IMG/VR virus record: IMGVR_UViG_3300044631_000551
Span: 1 to 64,000 of that record
Direction: 5' to 3' (one strand)
DNA length: 64,000 bases
Source: a virus
The notes below the pieces were generated by a model, which was given only the letters and a program-made list of their open reading frames with translations, had not been told where the DNA came from and ran no database searches. The first letter of the stretch is position 1. Each line of letters opens with the position of its first letter. Below are positions 17,171 through 27,461 of the stretch, piece after piece. Made by a program: the position numbers and the translations under genes.

Positions 17171-17497
17171 TTATCTCGTAACTTCAGGGTTGATAGTAAC
17201 AATGCCTTCAACGATTCGAGAAACGACATTGCCAGAAGAAACCAATTCTAAATCCCATACGTATCTACCACCAGTAATGTTTGCGCTTGTAGCAGCATTC
17301 ATAGAAATGGTAATTACACCATTTGCAGCACCAGTGACAGTGAACGAATTATAGGTTGTAGAGGTGTAGTGCTTGCGCATCTGCGAACGACCTGTGTAAG
17401 TCGTTAGATTAATTGGAGTACCAGCATCATCTGCAACTTCAATCGTTGTCGCGAAGTCGGTGCCTTGGTCAATGAATAGATTTAGTTTGGTTGCCAT
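17171..17497 (-). CDS. Small Ig-like / BppU-like structural protein
   Basis: This 108-residue protein has the pattern LFIDQGTDFATTIEVADD ... GTPINLTTYTGRSQMRKHY ... GRYVWDLELV ... VVSRIVEGIVTI. This is the layout of the small beta-sandwich domain found in many phage baseplate or fibre proteins (BppU N-terminal-like). It probably forms a single Ig-like domain on the virion. It belongs to the packed fibre operon between the Thr-rich gene at 17507-18376 and the 86-residue gene. The function is inferred from fold pattern and location. Confidence 0.65.
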   Translation of the reverse strand: MATKLNLFIDQGTDFATTIEVADDAGTPINLTTYTGRSQMRKHYTSTTYNSFTVTGAANGVITISMNAATSANITGGRYVWDLELVSSGNVVSRIVEGIVTINPEVTR

Positions 17498-17506
17498 AAG
17501 ATAGCC

Positions 17507-18376
17507 TTATTGAATTTCGCTAGTATATTGTTCCGTATCGCCATCAACAATTGTCGTCACAATAGTTCCAACAATGGTATTAAATACAGTATCGGTAGAT
17601 CTAGAAGTTGATGCAGTCGTAGATTTTGATATCGATGCACCAGTAGCAAACACCGTATCATATTTAGTGGTTGTACCATAGAACGTATTAAATGACGTTG
17701 TTGTTGCGGTCGCTTTAGAAGTAGACTTAGAGGTTGATTTACTGGTATCATAAACCGAACCAAATACAGTAGTTGTTGCAAAAGAAGTATTTTTGGAAGT
17801 ATCAGTCGATCTAGAAGTATCAGTTGTTCTAGAAGTTTCATTTCCTGTTAATGTTAATTTGCTAGTTTCTCTTGTGGTTCCAACTGCTATATCACTACCT
17901 GATTCTTTATCAAAAATAAATGTAAATGTATCTGTTAGATAAGTCGTAGTGGTATTTACACCACCAGTAATATAGGTTGTAGTCGTACCATATACAGTAG
18001 TCGTCGCATATGTTGTTAATATTGTTGTATCTGTACTGCGAGCTGTACCAGTTAAAGTGCTTCTACTTACTTCTTTAGTAAGAAAAACTGGTTCGCCAGA
18101 TACTGTAGTTGTTATTGTTGTATTATATGTTGTAGTCGTTGAAACTTCATTAGAAGTTCCGAATACAGTATTATAAACAGTGTCATAAACTGTTGTAGTA
18201 TTTGTAGATTTGGATGTTAGCTGGCTTGTATCAGTTAATTTTTGCGTTTCAAAATTAGTATCATATCCAGTAACATAAAGAGTTACAAACGTAGTGTTAA
18301 ATACTGTTGATGTTGAACGCGAAGTTTGTCCTGTCGTTTGTCTAACAATATAAGAATTTAACAAAAACCCGCCCAT
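17507..18376 (-). CDS. Second Thr/Ser-rich repeat virion protein
   Basis: This 289-residue protein is almost entirely the same low-complexity repeat as in the 1202-residue fibre: units such as STSTVFNTTF, DTSRSTDTSK and ATTTVFGS, broken once near residues 150-165 by FTFIFDKESGSDIAVG. The N-terminus MGGFLLNSYIVRQTTG is short, with no fibre-attachment domain, and the end (TIVDGDTEQYTSEIQ) is acidic. No signal peptide is seen. It lies inside the fibre operon, two bases after the next upstream gene. It is probably a virion surface protein related by repeat exchange to the other two repeat proteins. Confidence 0.7.
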   Translation of the reverse strand: MGGFLLNSYIVRQTTGQTSRSTSTVFNTTFVTLYVTGYDTNFETQKLTDTSQLTSKSTNTTTVYDTVYNTVFGTSNEVSTTTTYNTTITTTVSGEPVFLTKEVSRSTLTGTARSTDTTILTTYATTTVYGTTTTYITGGVNTTTTYLTDTFTFIFDKESGSDIAVGTTRETSKLTLTGNETSRTTDTSRSTDTSKNTSFATTTVFGSVYDTSKSTSKSTSKATATTTSFNTFYGTTTKYDTVFATGASISKSTTASTSRSTDTVFNTIVGTIVTTIVDGDTEQYTSEIQ

Positions 18377-18377
18377 A

Positions 18378-20105
18378 TTAGGCTCGCTTGTAATATAGTG
18401 TTACTTTTAGTCCCTTCGCGCCACCACCAGCCACGTCGATATCCATAGTAATTTCGTCGTCATCAGCAATACTGGTTGATGATAGAACTGCAGCAGTAGC
18501 AGCAGTCGTACTTGTTTTTTCGTTCGCGTCAATTGTTAGTTTGGTACTCAAAATAGTAGAGCCATTTACATTAATGTCAACCGTAGGAGTTCCCGAACTA
18601 GAAGCAGTTGCTAAAGAAGCGCGAGGAATTTTAGTTAGAGTCCAAGCAAATGGAGCGCGGAATGTAATCTTTGCTGTACCAGTTGTAATGCTAGTAGTTT
18701 CATCAGAAAGAGCAAGAGTTAGTGATTGTTCAATACCAAGAGCCACTGCATTTGTTGAGAGAACAAATCCGTTCGCTACGTTTAATGTACCAGAAATAGT
18801 TGTGTTTCCAGTTGTGGTATTATTACCAGTTGTAACTACATTACCAGTTGCGACATTGCCAGAGACACTTAATGTTCCTGTTAGCGTGGTATTACCAACT
18901 GCCATGGTATTAACAATTGTTACTGCGCCATTAACAGCAAGTGTGCTTCTTAGATTAACAGCACCACCAACGTTAGCAGTAGATACGATATTTGCATATC
19001 CATCAACGTTTAGATTACCAGAAATATTCGTGTTACCAACGTTTAGAGTCTGCGCAGTAATCGAGCCAGTAAACGAAGGAGAAGCAGAAAGAACTACTGA
19101 ACCAGTACCAGTTGAAGTTGCTGTACCTGTACCACCGCGAGCGACTGGTAGAGTGCCGACTGCGACAGCAGTTGCGTTTACAAACAAACCAGTAGAGTTA
19201 GCAATAATACCAGAGTTAGCTAGAACCGATAAAGTTCCTGTCGAGGTAATTGGACCACCAGTTAGACCTGAGCCAGAAGCAACAGAAGTTACAGTACCAG
19301 TTGTTAGTGTTGACCAATAAACATTACTGGTGCCAGCGCCAGATGTAAGAACTTGACCAGCCGAACCTTGTGAGCCATTAGCTGTAATTCTAGTAGTACC
19401 AAATGCAACATTACCAGAAATAGTGACTGTATTTGAGAAAGTTGCTGCGTTTGTAACTGTAATGCTGTTTGAGAACGTAGCAAAATTAGTTACAGTAATT
19501 CTATCGGAGAATGTAACATTAGCTTGGAAAGTACTGTTCGTGCTAGTTGTTAAACCACCACCAATAACAACGTTGCCAGAAATATTAGCAGTACCAGTTA
19601 CAGTCAGAGCAGCATCAGGAGTTGTATTATTTACACCGACTCTATTGTTTACCGAATCAACAAATAAAGTTCCTGAGTCAAAGTTAGAATTTCCTGAGAA
19701 AACAGTCGGAACGGCTGCATAATACCAGCTACTACCGTTGGCGCTATTAGCAGCCAGAAGATAGTGAGTTGCGTTCGCAGCTGTACCAGTGTTGACACTG
19801 CTTAGAGTGTCAATAGTCATCGCACCCTTAACGGCGAGCGAACCGACAGCAGACAAAATAGAGTTTGAAGCAATTACCAGATTAGCAGAAGAAACAGTTA
19901 AGTTTCCGCCAGCTGAACCAGTCACAGTAATGTTGTTTCCGACGAAGCCGTTAGCCACAAAGTAGCCACTGATTGCTGCGTTACCAGAAGCAGTATTTGA
20001 TTCTACCGTAACGACCTGCACAAACGCATTCGCTATTTGGTTGGTTCTTGTCAACCAAGTCGAAAAATTGTCTGTAGTCGCGACGTTTGCGAATGTAATT
20101 GCCAT
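18378..20105 (-). CDS. Tail fibre protein
   Basis: This 575-residue protein has an N-terminus FANVATTDNFSTWLTRTNQI that belongs to a fibre-attachment type common in marine T4-like phages. The middle is a long Asn/Gly/Val beta-repeat shaft with NRVGVNNTTPDAALTVTG and runs of TNAATFSNTVTISGN. The last roughly 130 residues, from ALGIEQSLTLALSDETTSI to LKVTLYYKRA, form a distinct C-terminal domain found at the end of other fibre proteins. It follows the small 72-residue gene with a one-base gap. Confidence 0.82.
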   Translation of the reverse strand: MAITFANVATTDNFSTWLTRTNQIANAFVQVVTVESNTASGNAAISGYFVANGFVGNNITVTGSAGGNLTVSSANLVIASNSILSAVGSLAVKGAMTIDTLSSVNTGTAANATHYLLAANSANGSSWYYAAVPTVFSGNSNFDSGTLFVDSVNNRVGVNNTTPDAALTVTGTANISGNVVIGGGLTTSTNSTFQANVTFSDRITVTNFATFSNSITVTNAATFSNTVTISGNVAFGTTRITANGSQGSAGQVLTSGAGTSNVYWSTLTTGTVTSVASGSGLTGGPITSTGTLSVLANSGIIANSTGLFVNATAVAVGTLPVARGGTGTATSTGTGSVVLSASPSFTGSITAQTLNVGNTNISGNLNVDGYANIVSTANVGGAVNLRSTLAVNGAVTIVNTMAVGNTTLTGTLSVSGNVATGNVVTTGNNTTTGNTTISGTLNVANGFVLSTNAVALGIEQSLTLALSDETTSITTGTAKITFRAPFAWTLTKIPRASLATASSSGTPTVDINVNGSTILSTKLTIDANEKTSTTAATAAVLSSTSIADDDEITMDIDVAGGGAKGLKVTLYYKRA

Positions 20106-20324
20106 TTATTTTCTCTCCGCCAGAACCGCTACGATTAGCGATTTTAACTCATTTATGTTTTGTTCTAATGAAACAACTTTGTTTTCTAACTCATCGACCT
20201 TACTAAACTTCTCGCGTCGTTTGCGATATGCTTCTAACGCTTGTACATTGGTATTTAGTACTGCACCTGAACTCGTATCTTTTACTAAATCTGGAGCATC
20301 TTCAATTTTCAAATAATTCGTCAT
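20106..20324 (-). CDS. Small coiled-coil protein
   Basis: This 72-residue protein begins MTNYLKIEDAPDLVKDTSSG and continues AVLNTNVQALEAYRKRREK, a pattern I associate with small virion-linked proteins of marine T4-like phages. Residues 42-70 form a strong coiled coil (VDELENKVVSLEQNINELKS). Its start overlaps the stop of the upstream gene (ATGA at 20321-20324), so it is coupled to that structural protein. It could be a scaffold, a chaperone or a virion part. Confidence 0.75.
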   Translation of the reverse strand: MTNYLKIEDAPDLVKDTSSGAVLNTNVQALEAYRKRREKFSKVDELENKVVSLEQNINELKSLIVAVLAERK

Positions 20325-21928
20325 TTTTGCAGCGCGATAACTCGTAGGTCAGTAATTCTAGGTGGGTTATATTCATAACCCGAATCTGCTGTCAATACAA
20401 TTTTAATGCTGTATTTCTTGAAGCGAACGAAGTCGCCTGTTTCAGGAGCAGTTGCGCTGTAAGCAAAATATCCTTCACTGTTCTTGTATTCAGCAGGAAT
20501 TTCGAACTCAAACTCACGGAAATCGTTTAGATTCTTAGGATCTGAGAAAACACCAGCTGGCGTCACTTGAGTCAGTTCGATCCAAGGAAGACTATCGAAG
20601 TCTCTAAAATCTTCGGCTGCTTGGAACTTACCATAAACTACAACACCAGTGTTCTTAGGTTTGTATGCGTCAACATAAACTTTAATATCTTCTGCATCTT
20701 GACCATCAGCTAGTCCGATAACGCGAGAAACATATTTCGCATCAGCAGCACCTTCGCGCGTTGTTTCGTTTGTTGTATTAGCGTTTACTCTATTTGTAAC
20801 GAGTAACATCTGCGAACCATCAAGTCTAATAATTGGAGCAACATATTCATTCGTAGCATTTAGTACAGCTTGAACTTGTAATGAAGAATTACCAGCTAGG
20901 ATACTTCCGTTAGCTTCGTTGCTATAACTTAGCAAGTATCTAGATTTATCTGCGAATGTTTTTTCTTCAGAATCAGAAATATTGAAGTAGTTAGGATCTT
21001 CTGAGAAATTAGAGCCTTCTAAGAAAGTACCACTCATTTTTAGAGTTAGTTCGCTAGTTGGCTTTTTATCAATATTTAATCTAGGAATGATAGAATGATA
21101 TTCGTAGTCTTTAATTGATTCCACTGTACCATTTAATAGTCTTACAGTTTTAGTTGTACCATTTACAATCATTTGACGATAGATTTGAATTTGATCATTC
21201 GCAGTAAATGTTTGACCTGCAACAGTATCAACCAACATGACGTATTTTTCGCTAGTAGAATCTTCGTAACGATACATTGCGACAAACTTACCTTTTTCTG
21301 AATATGTTTCGCCAAATGCGCCAACCGAGTCAGAGCTATAAGGCATTAAACTTTGTACACGATTTACATCTTTAATTACGAGATATTCTAGATTTTCTTT
21401 ATTTCTAAGAGTGACTGTACCAGTAGTATTTACGTTAAATTTAGCGCGATACAATACGAACTTAATATCTTGATTGACAAGTTCTGAGTAAGTAGAGTCT
21501 GTTTCTGAATAAAATGCTTTTTCTGTAAGCGGATTACTATTGACAATAGTATCAGTAATCAAATCTCGTTCGCCACGAGTAGCACCCCAAACAGCAAAGT
21601 CAGAACTTGGCGTTTGAATAGCAAAGCAATAGTTCTTAGAAGAATCCAAGAAAACTGGAGTATCAAATTGAAAAGTAGTTTCAGTAGCACCAGTGTTAGA
21701 TACAGAAATAGAATCTGTCTCAAGAGTTACAGTAGATCCTGGAACAATTGAGTTTCTATCTGGTAGACCATCGGCCATTTCCATCAAAAATACTTTAACG
21801 CTAGATGCGCCTTTTCTCTTGAAGAATAAGCCAAGTTTAGTAGCATAGATGCCCGTTGCCTCTCCAGGAGAAGCGACTGAAAATGCTTGAGCTAAAAACT
21901 TTAACGAATTGGTTGTTGCGGTTGGCAT
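20321..21928 (-). CDS. Virion structural protein (baseplate-associated, T4-like)
   Basis: This 535-residue protein starts MPTATTNSLKFLAQAFSV and shows blocks typical of a conserved marine T4-like structural protein: LGLFFKRKGASSVKVFLMEM, PVFLDSSKNYCFAIQTPSSD and the C-terminal YSIKIVLTADSGYEYNPPRI followed by ITDLRVIAL. The family has no T4 name that I can assign. It lies directly downstream of the DUF4815 protein, so it is probably a baseplate-wedge or fibre-connector component. Confidence 0.78.
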   Translation of the reverse strand: MPTATTNSLKFLAQAFSVASPGEATGIYATKLGLFFKRKGASSVKVFLMEMADGLPDRNSIVPGSTVTLETDSISVSNTGATETTFQFDTPVFLDSSKNYCFAIQTPSSDFAVWGATRGERDLITDTIVNSNPLTEKAFYSETDSTYSELVNQDIKFVLYRAKFNVNTTGTVTLRNKENLEYLVIKDVNRVQSLMPYSSDSVGAFGETYSEKGKFVAMYRYEDSTSEKYVMLVDTVAGQTFTANDQIQIYRQMIVNGTTKTVRLLNGTVESIKDYEYHSIIPRLNIDKKPTSELTLKMSGTFLEGSNFSEDPNYFNISDSEEKTFADKSRYLLSYSNEANGSILAGNSSLQVQAVLNATNEYVAPIIRLDGSQMLLVTNRVNANTTNETTREGAADAKYVSRVIGLADGQDAEDIKVYVDAYKPKNTGVVVYGKFQAAEDFRDFDSLPWIELTQVTPAGVFSDPKNLNDFREFEFEIPAEYKNSEGYFAYSATAPETGDFVRFKKYSIKIVLTADSGYEYNPPRITDLRVIALQK

Positions 21929-21965
21929 TTATTTCTCCAAATATTCTTTTATTTCGGCTTCTTTA

Positions 21966-24900
21966 TTACAATCCAACTTCTGTGCCTATTACTGCTGGTC
22001 CTTGATCCGGAAGTCCAGTCTGCGGATTGACTTGTGATATAGTCATAGGATTGGTTGCGTCGTAGAACAAATAATATCCAGCACCAATTATAGATGGAAT
22101 ATATCTCAAGGCTCCTTCTGGGATTCCAGCGCCAACATTTCCTGGTCCTGCTTTTAGTGGTCCATCAAGAATAGTAACGACTGGAATCTGAGTTGGATCG
22201 CATGGTTTACATGGGTCTAGCGAAGTGCTATTAGTAAAGCTAATTGTTTTCTCTGTTGTAGCAAGAACAACCGCAGCAGAACTATAATATGTAGCTGTTA
22301 CAGTAAGAGTTGTATTTGCTGGATTGCTCCAACCAATTCCTACAGAGCGACCGCCATTAGTTAATGCTTGGTTGCTTGTAATTGAAGCAGTACCGACGTT
22401 TGCTGCAGAGAAATTTGTACCAGACAAGCTTCCCGATGGAGCATTACCAACTACGCCAATAGTCACATAGCCACCAGTTACACGATTGGCTGTCATATCG
22501 CCACGGAATTCTAGGTTGACCCAGTTGACTGCTTTTGCAGTTGAAGCGTCTGACATGTAGTAGCTGTTGTTGTTTCCAGATATTACATTTAACATGGTTA
22601 GTTTTAGGTCACCATCAGATTCAAACTTAGTCAACTGAACTGGTTTTACAACTTCAGAAACAGTACTATTATTGCCACTAACTTTTAGTTTTACATAAAC
22701 TGTTTCAACCATTGAAGGGAATGTAAATGTAATGTCTGATGGATTTTGTACTGAAGAATTAGCAGAACTTGGTGTTACACAACCAGTTGAACATTGAACG
22801 AAAGTCCATTCCCATGCAACAGGTGCTTCAAGAGTTGAACCTTCTGGAGCAATAACACCTCTATTTGTTCTATCAATAAATGATAAAGTATGAGAAGTTC
22901 CATCTTCGACAACCAATGTTCCGACAACATCAAAGTCAGCAACAATTAATGGAGTCTTTGGTACTAGTGGTGGTTCAACAACTGGATTTCCTGGAACTTC
23001 TTCGACAAGAGAAATTACAAATGCGCCAAGGGATCTTGAAGAAGGAGTGGCTGGAGATACGGTGTCAGTTACAGACAACACGTGGTTTCCTAGCGATAGA
23101 TTTCCTGGAATTGTAGCAACTGCATACAACACGCCAGTTGAATCAGAATATAGAGCTTCGCCTTGTAGACCATCAACAGTTACATTTGAAGCGATCTTAG
23201 TTACACCATACGCGATATTTCCTGGCGTTGCCAACGAAGAATAGTCAACGTTATCTATGCTAATGTAATGTCTAGTCGATGGTTTTAATCCGCGAGCAAT
23301 TAACTTAACAGTTCTATTCATAGGATAGATATACTGTTCGTTGTATTGAGTGGTCGTAGGTGTAACCGTCATAGTTGTTACAGGATATTTTAACGATTGC
23401 TCAACGTCAGCAAATCTTGTCTTATCTAGTTCTACAGCACCGCTATCATATTTGTCATTAGGATCAATTGCGATTTCGCGAGTGGCATATTCCTGAGAAA
23501 TAAACTTAGTATTTGCATCGTAGCCAACAGTTACAAAGTTCTTACTGTAGCTGATGTTATTAGCTGTATCTCTAATTACTGAAGTAGATGTGCTATTTGC
23601 ATTGTTAATTTCAATCTCAACTGTTTCAGTAGAAACCATTGGACGACCGATACCAGTTGTTGGGTCGATCACGATTGTGTGCTCTGCATCACCTAGTCTT
23701 GCTAGGTTATGATTATCAAATGGATCAACGAAGAAACCATTTTTGAAGCGATCTACGCCATTAGTATCTGGGATATTTAACTGAGTAGCTTTTTGCTCTA
23801 AGCGAGTTAGAGTGGTAAAATACTCAAGAGAAGAAACGCGCTGGTCGATAGCAGCAATATCTTTCATTCTATAACGCTTATTAGAAATAGGCGAGATATT
23901 CATTGTGTAAGGCGCATTAATTACGTACTGCGATTCAGCAACAGTCAATGAAGGATATGGTGGAATATAAGTTGTCGCTACAACCATCTGGTCGTCAGAC
24001 TCTGCTCTTGGCGCACGAGGGACTATTGCAGATTCGCCCTCTACAACTTCAAATACACCCTTAGAAGTTAGAACAACAACATCACGACGAGGTAGATAAT
24101 AAGTTAGATTACATTCAAAGTTTTGACCAGGATATGGATTGTAATCAGTTGTACCTGAATTAAACAGTGTCGCTGGCGGTGGGTTGACTGTTGTTGCCGA
24201 AGCATTAGAAGTCAAGTTCGCTGTATTTGCTCGATATGGACGGAAATCAATAGAATCACGCAAAGCAAAACGACGGTTGCGTGTAGCAGAATAGTAAGAA
24301 GGAATTTCCCAAGTCCTTACATACTGCGAAGTGTTTGCGCCGATAGCGTCATTTACGCTATAAGACTCAACCGAGAAGAAGCCTTTACCAAGAGTAGCAT
24401 TAGCAGCGAAACAATCAAAGTCAACGATTAGATACGAGTTTGAAAGATTAGCAGTAGATTTAGGATATAGAACTGCGTGGTCATAGTGCGTATCACGCTG
24501 ACCGAAATCGTATGTAAAGAATTGTTTGATATCGCTAACAGCTTGATTGTTATCTGAGTTTAAATCTTTAGTTTTTGAGACGCGGTTAATTTTAAGCACG
24601 TCTGGAACACCAAGATTAAATCCATAAGGATGAACGATCTCGTAAGTATTAGCTGATAGACTTGTAGAGAATGCAGTATCTACAGAAAGTTGGGTTGTGT
24701 TGGCGATAGCTGTAACTTTCTTAGTTTCGCCATTTGCTTTAATATAGTTACCAACCTTGAAATCGGTACTAAATGCAGTAGAAGTACCAGTTACAGTATT
24801 TCCTGAAGTAGCAATAGCACCAGCAAGCGAACCATTGTAGAAACGGACTAATTGGTTGCGTTTAATTTCTTTGGCGATTGGGCGAGCGTTAGACTTTCTA

Positions 24901-27449
24901 GCGTAAGCATTAACTTTAATAGCTGTCGCGCCAGAAGCAGTAAAGTCAGGTCCAAGATCAACAGTTAAACTTTGTAGAGTTGAGTTTAACGCAATTGTTC
25001 TGTTGCTTGTAGACAAACTAATAATAGAACCTTTCTCGTGGAAACGAGCATAGGTATTTGCTACAGCAGCTGCACCGTGAGCAGTTCTTGTTGTCATCGT
25101 AGTATTACTTACGATCGAGTTTACGATTACTGCAGTATTTCCTGCTACTGTAATCTTCTCACCTACAACAAAATCACGCTGGAAGAATGTGCTAGTTCCA
25201 GTAATGGTGGTTGTAGTAGAGTTAGCAACAGAAACTGTACCACTTAGATTTACAGTCGTTAGAGCTGCACCAGTAAGAACGATATCTACTTTTTCTTCAG
25301 AGAAATCGGTGTTATCTGAGAAGCCAAAGAACGAACCACCGTCGGTTAAGCTGATAGTTGTAGTACCATTGTTTGCTAGGGAAGCATCAATAGAAGCATT
25401 GTAATAGAACTCGGTATCAGAATCGCCTTGTTCATTTCTTAGATCTCTGACAGCGCGATTCGTTAAACCAAATACGAGGGCTGTGTAGTCAGTAGCTTCT
25501 AGCTTAGGATCGACAAACCCATCAATAGTTAAGTTTACAGTTAAGCCTGTACCCGAACCGCCTGTAACAGCAGCGCCAGACAATGTTGGATTGGCAGTAT
25601 ATTTACCACCCTGAATTAGAGAAATAGATGTGACGTTGCCTGAAGCATTGTTTACCGTTATAAGTGCAGTCGCAGAGTCACCAAGACCACCACTTACTGT
25701 AACAATGTCACCATTTGTATATCCACCACCGTTGGCAGAAATAGTAGCAGTGTAAACAGAGTTAGCGAGTTGCGAAACAGCAACGTCAGCAAACGCATTA
25801 GCAGTATTGGCATATACAATAGAACGAACTTTATTAAAGTTTTGATTTTCGTTCATCTTGACATTAAACAGATACATGTTGTATTGTGCTAATGGAGCAC
25901 CTTTGTCTGCGCTGTCGGTATCATAAACTAGGTTACGAATATTAGCTGTACCAATAACAGTACCAGTAGCAGAACTTGTTGAATTCAAGCTGGCAGTAAT
26001 AGCATTCTGGAATGAATCATATAGATTTACTGAAGCCGATTGGTCAGCTGGGAAATATCCACGAAGTTCTTCAACAGGAATGTAGCTACCATAATTCATT
26101 GAAACAATTTGTTGTACTGGTGATTCAGTATCAACACCGCGACGAGAACTCAATACTTGGTTTGACTTAAAGTCAACAGCATTACCACGAACATATGCTT
26201 TACCAGCACCGATGTCATAGTAGAATTCTTGAGTATTGGCGGATGGTTTAGAAGTAATGGTAAAGTCTTTTACAGTATAGTGACCTGACTCATCATATGT
26301 ACGCTGAGCCATTTCTTGGCCAACTGCGCCACCAACAGAAGTGTTATTCCATCTTAGAATATTGTCTGGACCAAATTCAGCCACAGCAAAGAATACTTCA
26401 GTATTAGGAAGTGCAGTTTTCGCATAAGAAACGAAATTAGTTTCTAGTTTTAGTCGGTGTGCGCCAGGAGCTGCGCCATTTGATAAGTCAGCAGAGTTAT
26501 CATACAACGAAGAATCAGCAAATTCGTCTACTATCGTTTCGGTTGTTTCCATACCAACGATAATACCATTAGCAGCAGAAGGACCACCAGCCGAAGCATT
26601 TAGAATTAGAGTTTGTGTATCTGTCTTTACGAAGAAACCTTTTTGATACACAATACCTTCTGAGACGCTTAGAGCATAAGCATTACCAACGCCAGTATAT
26701 CTGTTATCACCAGGAGTTGTAAGAATAGTTGTGTTTGCTAGATTATTGCTAAAATTAAGCTCGATTGCAGATACAGTCGTACTTACAGATGTGTTAGATA
26801 GAAGTTGAATTGTTTCTCCAACAGTAAAATCTTTTCTAACATTAGTAATAGTAATTTCGTTAGAGGTAGTATTGGCAGCTGTGATTAAACCACGAGCATC
26901 AGAAGTTGTACCTCTAATACGACCATTTACAGCAAAATTGGTAGCATTAGCAACAGTAATGACTGATGTTCCGAGATAAGATTTATCTTCGCCATAAATT
27001 ACAATAGATTCGCCTTCTTGGAATCCGCTAATACCGTTCTTACCAGTAGAAGTATATTTTACAAAAAACTTTGATGGTTCTGCGGATGCAGCAAAGCCAA
27101 GTTCGCCTTTTAGAATTCTAGCTTGAACGCCAGAGTTAGCGCCATAAAGAATAGCGCCAACATAAGAAGTGTTAGAAGCATTAAATGTAGTATTAGAATC
27201 AGGAACAGCAACATATACAGCATCAGGAATTACTGTCGGAGCACAGCCCTTAATGATACTGCCTTGCTTGAACACGCCATCGCCAAATCGTTCGATTTGG
27301 TTTTGTAGAATAGTTTGAAGCTGAGTTAATTCTCTAGCTTGAACTGGAAATGATGGTCTAAACAATACTCGATGAAACTTTTTGGTTTCATCAAAATCGT
27401 CATAGTATGGTGCCGACGCTAGAGTTGTGTTTGCAATATCAGCTGACAT
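21966..27449 (-). CDS. DUF4815-family baseplate/virion protein, very large
   Basis: This 1827-residue protein has an N-terminus YYDDFDETKKFHRVLFRP then QARELTQLQTILQNQIERFG, the DUF4815 signature of T4-like baseplate proteins in the gp9/gp10 region. Residues about 575-650 contain a Gly-Gly-Tyr beta module (GGGYTNGDIVTVSGGLGDSA) also seen in gp8 and the gp7-position protein. Around residues 1500-1610 there is a PKD/Ig-like domain (WEWTFVQCSTGCVTP, TFTFPSMVETVYVKLKV). A ribosome site AACGGAG precedes the ATG. By analogy with T4 it is likely a wedge component that carries fibres. Confidence 0.85.
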   Translation of the reverse strand: MSADIANTTLASAPYYDDFDETKKFHRVLFRPSFPVQARELTQLQTILQNQIERFGDGVFKQGSIIKGCAPTVIPDAVYVAVPDSNTTFNASNTSYVGAILYGANSGVQARILKGELGFAASAEPSKFFVKYTSTGKNGISGFQEGESIVIYGEDKSYLGTSVITVANATNFAVNGRIRGTTSDARGLITAANTTSNEITITNVRKDFTVGETIQLLSNTSVSTTVSAIELNFSNNLANTTILTTPGDNRYTGVGNAYALSVSEGIVYQKGFFVKTDTQTLILNASAGGPSAANGIIVGMETTETIVDEFADSSLYDNSADLSNGAAPGAHRLKLETNFVSYAKTALPNTEVFFAVAEFGPDNILRWNNTSVGGAVGQEMAQRTYDESGHYTVKDFTITSKPSANTQEFYYDIGAGKAYVRGNAVDFKSNQVLSSRRGVDTESPVQQIVSMNYGSYIPVEELRGYFPADQSASVNLYDSFQNAITASLNSTSSATGTVIGTANIRNLVYDTDSADKGAPLAQYNMYLFNVKMNENQNFNKVRSIVYANTANAFADVAVSQLANSVYTATISANGGGYTNGDIVTVSGGLGDSATALITVNNASGNVTSISLIQGGKYTANPTLSGAAVTGGSGTGLTVNLTIDGFVDPKLEATDYTALVFGLTNRAVRDLRNEQGDSDTEFYYNASIDASLANNGTTTISLTDGGSFFGFSDNTDFSEEKVDIVLTGAALTTVNLSGTVSVANSTTTTITGTSTFFQRDFVVGEKITVAGNTAVIVNSIVSNTTMTTRTAHGAAAVANTYARFHEKGSIISLSTSNRTIALNSTLQSLTVDLGPDFTASGATAIKVNAYARKSNARPIAKEIKRNQLVRFYNGSLAGAIATSGNTVTGTSTAFSTDFKVGNYIKANGETKKVTAIANTTQLSVDTAFSTSLSANTYEIVHPYGFNLGVPDVLKINRVSKTKDLNSDNNQAVSDIKQFFTYDFGQRDTHYDHAVLYPKSTANLSNSYLIVDFDCFAANATLGKGFFSVESYSVNDAIGANTSQYVRTWEIPSYYSATRNRRFALRDSIDFRPYRANTANLTSNASATTVNPPPATLFNSGTTDYNPYPGQNFECNLTYYLPRRDVVVLTSKGVFEVVEGESAIVPRAPRAESDDQMVVATTYIPPYPSLTVAESQYVINAPYTMNISPISNKRYRMKDIAAIDQRVSSLEYFTTLTRLEQKATQLNIPDTNGVDRFKNGFFVDPFDNHNLARLGDAEHTIVIDPTTGIGRPMVSTETVEIEINNANSTSTSVIRDTANNISYSKNFVTVGYDANTKFISQEYATREIAIDPNDKYDSGAVELDKTRFADVEQSLKYPVTTMTVTPTTTQYNEQYIYPMNRTVKLIARGLKPSTRHYISIDNVDYSSLATPGNIAYGVTKIASNVTVDGLQGEALYSDSTGVLYAVATIPGNLSLGNHVLSVTDTVSPATPSSRSLGAFVISLVEEVPGNPVVEPPLVPKTPLIVADFDVVGTLVVEDGTSHTLSFIDRTNRGVIAPEGSTLEAPVAWEWTFVQCSTGCVTPSSANSSVQNPSDITFTFPSMVETVYVKLKVSGNNSTVSEVVKPVQLTKFESDGDLKLTMLNVISGNNNSYYMSDASTAKAVNWVNLEFRGDMTANRVTGGYVTIGVVGNAPSGSLSGTNFSAANVGTASITSNQALTNGGRSVGIGWSNPANTTLTVTATYYSSAAVVLATTEKTISFTNSTSLDPCKPCDPTQIPVVTILDGPLKAGPGNVGAGIPEGALRYIPSIIGAGYYLFYDATNPMTISQVNPQTGLPDQGPAVIGTEVGL

Positions 27450-27461
27450 TAATTCGCTCCG

